A program made the translations under genes and the position numbers. A DNA stretch of 8,675 nucleotides from positions 1 to 8,675 of the forward strand of contig JABXKY010000253.1 in assembly GCA_013619005.1 (NCBI GenBank), in the 5' to 3' direction. Position 1 is the stretch's first letter; each line of letters opens with the position of its first letter. This document shows, piece by piece, positions 6,262 through 8,675 of this stretch. Below the pieces are notes generated by a model. The model saw nothing but the letters and a program-made list of their open reading frames with translations, was not told the origin of the DNA and searched no databases. Source of the DNA: Candidatus Bathyarchaeota archaeon. GTDB taxonomy: Archaea > Thermoproteota > Bathyarchaeia > TCS64.

Positions 6262-8107
6262 CTGCCTTTTCTTTGTTCAGCCTCTTTTGAGTCATCAGCA
6301 GCTTCTCATAGAAGGGGCAGATATCATTCATGAGGCACTCCTCGTGGTTGGGGTTCCGGGCGGTGCATGTCTCCCTTCCGAACTTTATGAGGCTGAGATG
6401 AACCTCAAGGAACCTGTCAGGCGTCGCGGCGTCCTGTAGCGCTGACCTGATTACCTCGTAGTTGGCGTTCTGTGGCACGATCTCCAGGCGCTTGCTGATT
6501 CGTTCAATGTGCCTGTCAACCGGGATGACTTTCCGGTCAGCCGCAAACATCAGGGCAACGTCCGCTGTCTTGGGGCCCACTCCGGGCAGCTCCATTAGCC
6601 TGTCCCTTGCCTCGTTGAAGGGCAGATCGAAGAGTGGCTTCAAGTTGCCGTCGTACTTCTCGATGATTATCCTGGATACCCGTTTGAGCACCTTGGTGCG
6701 CTGGTTGTACATGCCAGCTGATCTGATGGCGTCCTTTATCTTTGACTCGGGGGCCTCGTCTATGTAATATGGGTTGATGCCGACTTCCCTGTCGAGGCTA
6801 TTGAACGCTGATTCCCTGTTTGAGCCTGACGTGTTCTGGCTCAGGATAGTGCCGACGAGGCTGTGGAAGGGGTTGTGGTACCGTTTCTCGTACTGGACTG
6901 GGTACTCTGCGAGTATCCTGTTGACGGTTGTCTCGGCACGTCTGAACGGTGATAACAGCACCGGCTCCGGTGGGTTATCCTTGATGTGCTTGAGCCGTTT
7001 AGCGATCAGGTCCAGTAGCTCAGGGACGTTTGTCTTGTCCTCTGCGGATACTACGATCCATGGGAGCAGGTAGGAGTCAAGCTCAAGTTTCTCGCCTACG
7101 ATGGCTGCCTTCTCCGGGTCCAGGTCTGACTTGTTGATGACCACGATGATCCTGTCCCTTGAGACGCCTATGTCCCGGAGAAGCCAGATGCCCTCGTTGA
7201 GCTTCATGTCCAGGTTCAGCATCGGGTCAGATAGGTCCAGTAAGAGTATGACGAGGTCGCTGCTCCTGATGTCCAGGAGGTTCAGCTTGAAGCTCTCGAT
7301 GAGCCGGGGGTCAAGGTCAAGGACGAACCCGATGGTGTCAATGAACAGGACCGTGGTCTCCCAGTCGATGTACCTCTTCTGGTACTTGCTGCTGAGGGTC
7401 GTGAACGGTCGGTCGCTGACGGCTTTACTGTCCCCAGTAATGCGGTTGAAAAGGTAGGTTTTACCGGCATTATAATATCCGGCGATACAGATCACGGGGA
7501 ACCCCAGTTTCTTCCGCTGCCATATCCGCTGGCTCTTCTCCTCCATGAGCTTGTCTATTTCCTCGTTTATCTTGGCCTGGCTGCGGGTAAGCTCCCTCAT
7601 CTTTGCGTGGAACCCGTACTCCCCGCCGGCCCTGAAGAAGGGGCGGTCGTACTGGTAGTTCACTGATGCCTGGAGCTTGTAAAACGGGGCCTGCTTCTCC
7701 AGCCTAGCTGCCTGGATCTGGAGCTTGCTGAGGGTGTCGGATGCCATCTGGTCGAATATCTCAAGGGTCAGCTCGAAGCGGTCAATGACCTCGCAGTGGA
7801 CAGCCTGTATTAGGTTGAGCTTCTGGCTGCTTCTGATGATGTTGTAGAATATTACCACGTTGGCCTTGAGCCTGCGTACCTTTCTGCGGATGTCCTCAAC
7901 CTTTCCCTTACCCACGTAGTACTTGGCGAATGGGCGGTAACGTGTCTGCACCACCTCCCCAACCACCTCGATGCCCAGGGACTCGACTAGGGCTTTTAGC
8001 TCGTCCAGCCTGACCCTGAATACGGTGCGGTCGTGGACGTTGGTCCTGAGCATGACCAGTAATGCCTTGGTATCCTGACCATCGATTAACAGCGGTTGGC
8101 GCTCCAT
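6254..8107 (-). CDS. HflX-type GTPase fused to endonuclease III-like DNA glycosylase
   Basis: A 617-aa fusion. Residues 1-200 are the HflX N-terminal domain: YVGKGKVEDI (64-73), VVIFYNIIRSSQKLNLIQ (84-101), CEVIDRFELTLEIFDQMA (105-122), then a coiled-coil-prone helix near 170-200. The GTPase domain has P-loop GYYNAGKTYLFN (210-221), switch I PFTTL (234-238), G3 DTIGF (257-261), G4 NKSD (325-328) and G5 VSAED (353-357). HflX proteins bind and split ribosomes. After a short linker, 395-617 are endonuclease III: TILSQNTSGSN (420-430), the helix-hairpin-helix LPGVGPKTADVAL (507-519) with catalytic K513, D531 in PVDRHIERI, and iron-sulfur ligands C581, C591, C597, with H588 at the second Cys position. 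The start at 8107 is chosen because the 54 upstream open codons cover the promoter and match no HflX. No ATG lies near the domain junction; a GTG at residue 383 could be an internal start but has poor SD spacing. Confidence 0.92.
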   Translation of the reverse strand: MERQPLLIDGQDTKALLVMLRTNVHDRTVFRVRLDELKALVESLGIEVVGEVVQTRYRPFAKYYVGKGKVEDIRRKVRRLKANVVIFYNIIRSSQKLNLIQAVHCEVIDRFELTLEIFDQMASDTLSKLQIQAARLEKQAPFYKLQASVNYQYDRPFFRAGGEYGFHAKMRELTRSQAKINEEIDKLMEEKSQRIWQRKKLGFPVICIAGYYNAGKTYLFNRITGDSKAVSDRPFTTLSSKYQKRYIDWETTVLFIDTIGFVLDLDPRLIESFKLNLLDIRSSDLVILLLDLSDPMLNLDMKLNEGIWLLRDIGVSRDRIIVVINKSDLDPEKAAIVGEKLELDSYLLPWIVVSAEDKTNVPELLDLIAKRLKHIKDNPPEPVLLSPFRRAETTVNRILAEYPVQYEKRYHNPFHSLVGTILSQNTSGSNRESAFNSLDREVGINPYYIDEAPESKIKDAIRSAGMYNQRTKVLKRVSRIIIEKYDGNLKPLFDLPFNEARDRLMELPGVGPKTADVALMFAADRKVIPVDRHIERISKRLEIVPQNANYEVIRSALQDAATPDRFLEVHLSLIKFGRETCTARNPNHEECLMNDICPFYEKLLMTQKRLNKEKADA

Positions 8108-8135
8108 AGAGAACGTAGATTTGAAGGAGTAGGAT

Positions 8136-8159
8136 GATAAAAAGAGATTGATAAATAAG
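8136..8159 (-). promoter_or_regulatory. TATA-like promoter region of the HflX-fusion gene
   Basis: The minus strand holds CTTATTTATC (8159-8150) and CTTTTTATC (8144-8136). Start sites about 26 nt downstream would lie near 8128 or 8113, 21 or 6 nt from the ATG at 8107. No SD-like sequence precedes the ATG, so the second box with a nearly leaderless transcript is the simpler reading. Confidence 0.45.
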
Positions 8160-8162
8160 AAA

Positions 8163-8173
8163 CGCGCGCGCGC
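8163..8173. repeat. (CG)n dinucleotide tract
   Basis: CGCGCGCGCGC, five and a half CG units, in an otherwise AT-rich divergent gap. It lies just where amidohydrolase similarity ends on the plus strand and just upstream of the HflX-fusion promoter on the minus strand. Confidence 0.8.
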
Positions 8174-8219
8174 TGGTGCCAGAAACCGTGTAGCACTTGA
8201 CTTGAAGAAAGGGTGGAAA

Positions 8220-8675
8220 ATGGGTATAATTGAGGCACCTAGGTTGGTTGTCTCGGGGAGACCAATCACAATTACTGGTGGACATTTTTATTTTTGTAAC
8301 AACAACGAGGCGGATAGCGTTGATGGAGTGAGGAAGAAGGTAAGGCAGTTAGTCAAAGAGGGCGTTGATGTCATAAAGGTAATGGCCTCCGGGGGAGGGA
8401 CTCCTGGAACAGATAACCGTCAAGCATCGTTTAGCGAGGATGAACTGACCGCCATCGTTGAAGAGGCTCACAAGTACAATAGAACGACCTTTGCACACTG
8501 CGAGGCAATTGAGTCGATTGGTAACGCTGCTAGGGCAGGTGTCGATGTACTGGAGCATTGCGGTTTCATCCTTCCAGATGGATCAAGGGGTTTTGATGAG
8601 GAAGCTGTAAGAATAATGGTGAGGAATAACTTGTTCTACAATCCAACGCTTCAGACAGGATCAAAGATTCTTGAT
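8220..8675 (+). CDS. Amidohydrolase family protein (imidazolonepropionase-like), probably 5'-truncated, 3' end cut by the window
   Basis: 152 codons from the first in-frame ATG to the window edge, no stop. The class is metal-dependent amidohydrolases of the imidazolonepropionase/Xaa-Arg dipeptidase-like type. Visible motifs are APRLVVSGRPITITGGH (6-22), EADSVDGVRKKVRQLVKEG (30-48), DVIKVMASGGGTPGTD (50-65) with K53 as the likely carboxylated metal-bridging lysine, AHCEA with H93, and LEHCGF with H113. The last metal Asp would lie beyond the edge. Family members carry about 100-140 more N-terminal residues with the HxH metal pair, and these are missing. Similarity continues upstream of the ATG (GARNRVALDLKKGWKMGIIE, from 8175) and then stops at the CG tract. 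GGTG 4 nt before the ATG could allow translation, but without HxH the product should lack normal activity. It may be a pseudogene. Confidence 0.8.
   Translation, partial: MGIIEAPRLVVSGRPITITGGHFYFCNNNEADSVDGVRKKVRQLVKEGVDVIKVMASGGGTPGTDNRQASFSEDELTAIVEEAHKYNRTTFAHCEAIESIGNAARAGVDVLEHCGFILPDGSRGFDEEAVRIMVRNNLFYNPTLQTGSKILD

Noticed and set aside
8108..8269. 54-codon N-terminal extension of the HflX-fusion frame, starting at an ATG at 8269
   Set aside because: It covers the TATA-like boxes and CG tract, overlaps the plus-strand amidohydrolase antisense, and its hydrophobic/basic sequence matches no HflX N-terminus.
7908..8285. Minus-strand 125-codon frame spanning the HflX start and the divergent gap
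   Set aside because: Out of frame with HflX, crosses the promoter region and has no recognisable domain.
8349..8558. Minus-strand 69-codon frame opposite the amidohydrolase
   Set aside because: Shadow of the plus-strand coding frame, which shows clear family motifs.

Overview
The window is archaeal genomic DNA. The ribosomal proteins are all of archaeal/eukaryotic type: an L3 of 336 aa, L23 of 86 aa, S19 with an archaeal N-terminus, and L22 of 153 aa. They appear in the classical archaeal order L3-L4-L23-L2-S19-L22-S3. TATA-like boxes sit at the expected distance upstream of L22, L3 and the HflX fusion gene, and several starts carry GGAGG/GGTG Shine-Dalgarno (SD) sites. Coding DNA is moderately GC-rich and the few gaps are AT-rich. 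The lineage cannot be fixed from this sequence; an uncultivated group such as Bathyarchaeia or an Asgard lineage is only a guess.

Layout on the minus strand, read right to left. A TATA-like promoter near 8136-8159 leads into a 617-aa protein that fuses a ribosome-associated HflX-type GTPase (about residues 1-380) to a complete endonuclease III-like DNA glycosylase (about 385-617). Its stop codon overlaps by 8 nt the start of an MmgE/PrpD family gene, so the two are likely translationally coupled. Next, a promoter near 4731-4740 starts the ribosomal block L3 (4686-3676), L4, L23, L2 and S19, tightly packed with 4-nt overlaps or gaps of a few to 35 nt. After S19 the operon is broken by a 184-nt AT-rich gap with a T-rich putative terminator and a clear TATA box. 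L22 and S3 follow as a second unit joined by a 1-nt overlap. S3 is cut by the left window edge inside a long Glu/Ala/Pro/Val-rich tail.

Plus strand. Only the right end (8220-8675, running off the window) carries a plus-strand gene, an imidazolonepropionase-like amidohydrolase. Family similarity continues upstream of its first ATG to about 8175 and stops at a (CG)n tract. The N-terminal half-site with the HxH metal ligands is absent, so this looks like a 5'-truncated gene whose break lies against the HflX promoter.

Most notable points: the HflX-endonuclease III fusion; a Cys-to-His change at one of the four expected iron-sulfur ligands of the glycosylase part; the truncated amidohydrolase next to the CG tract; and the split of the S10-type operon between S19 and L22. 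No tRNA, rRNA, CRISPR array, insertion sequence or attachment site was seen.
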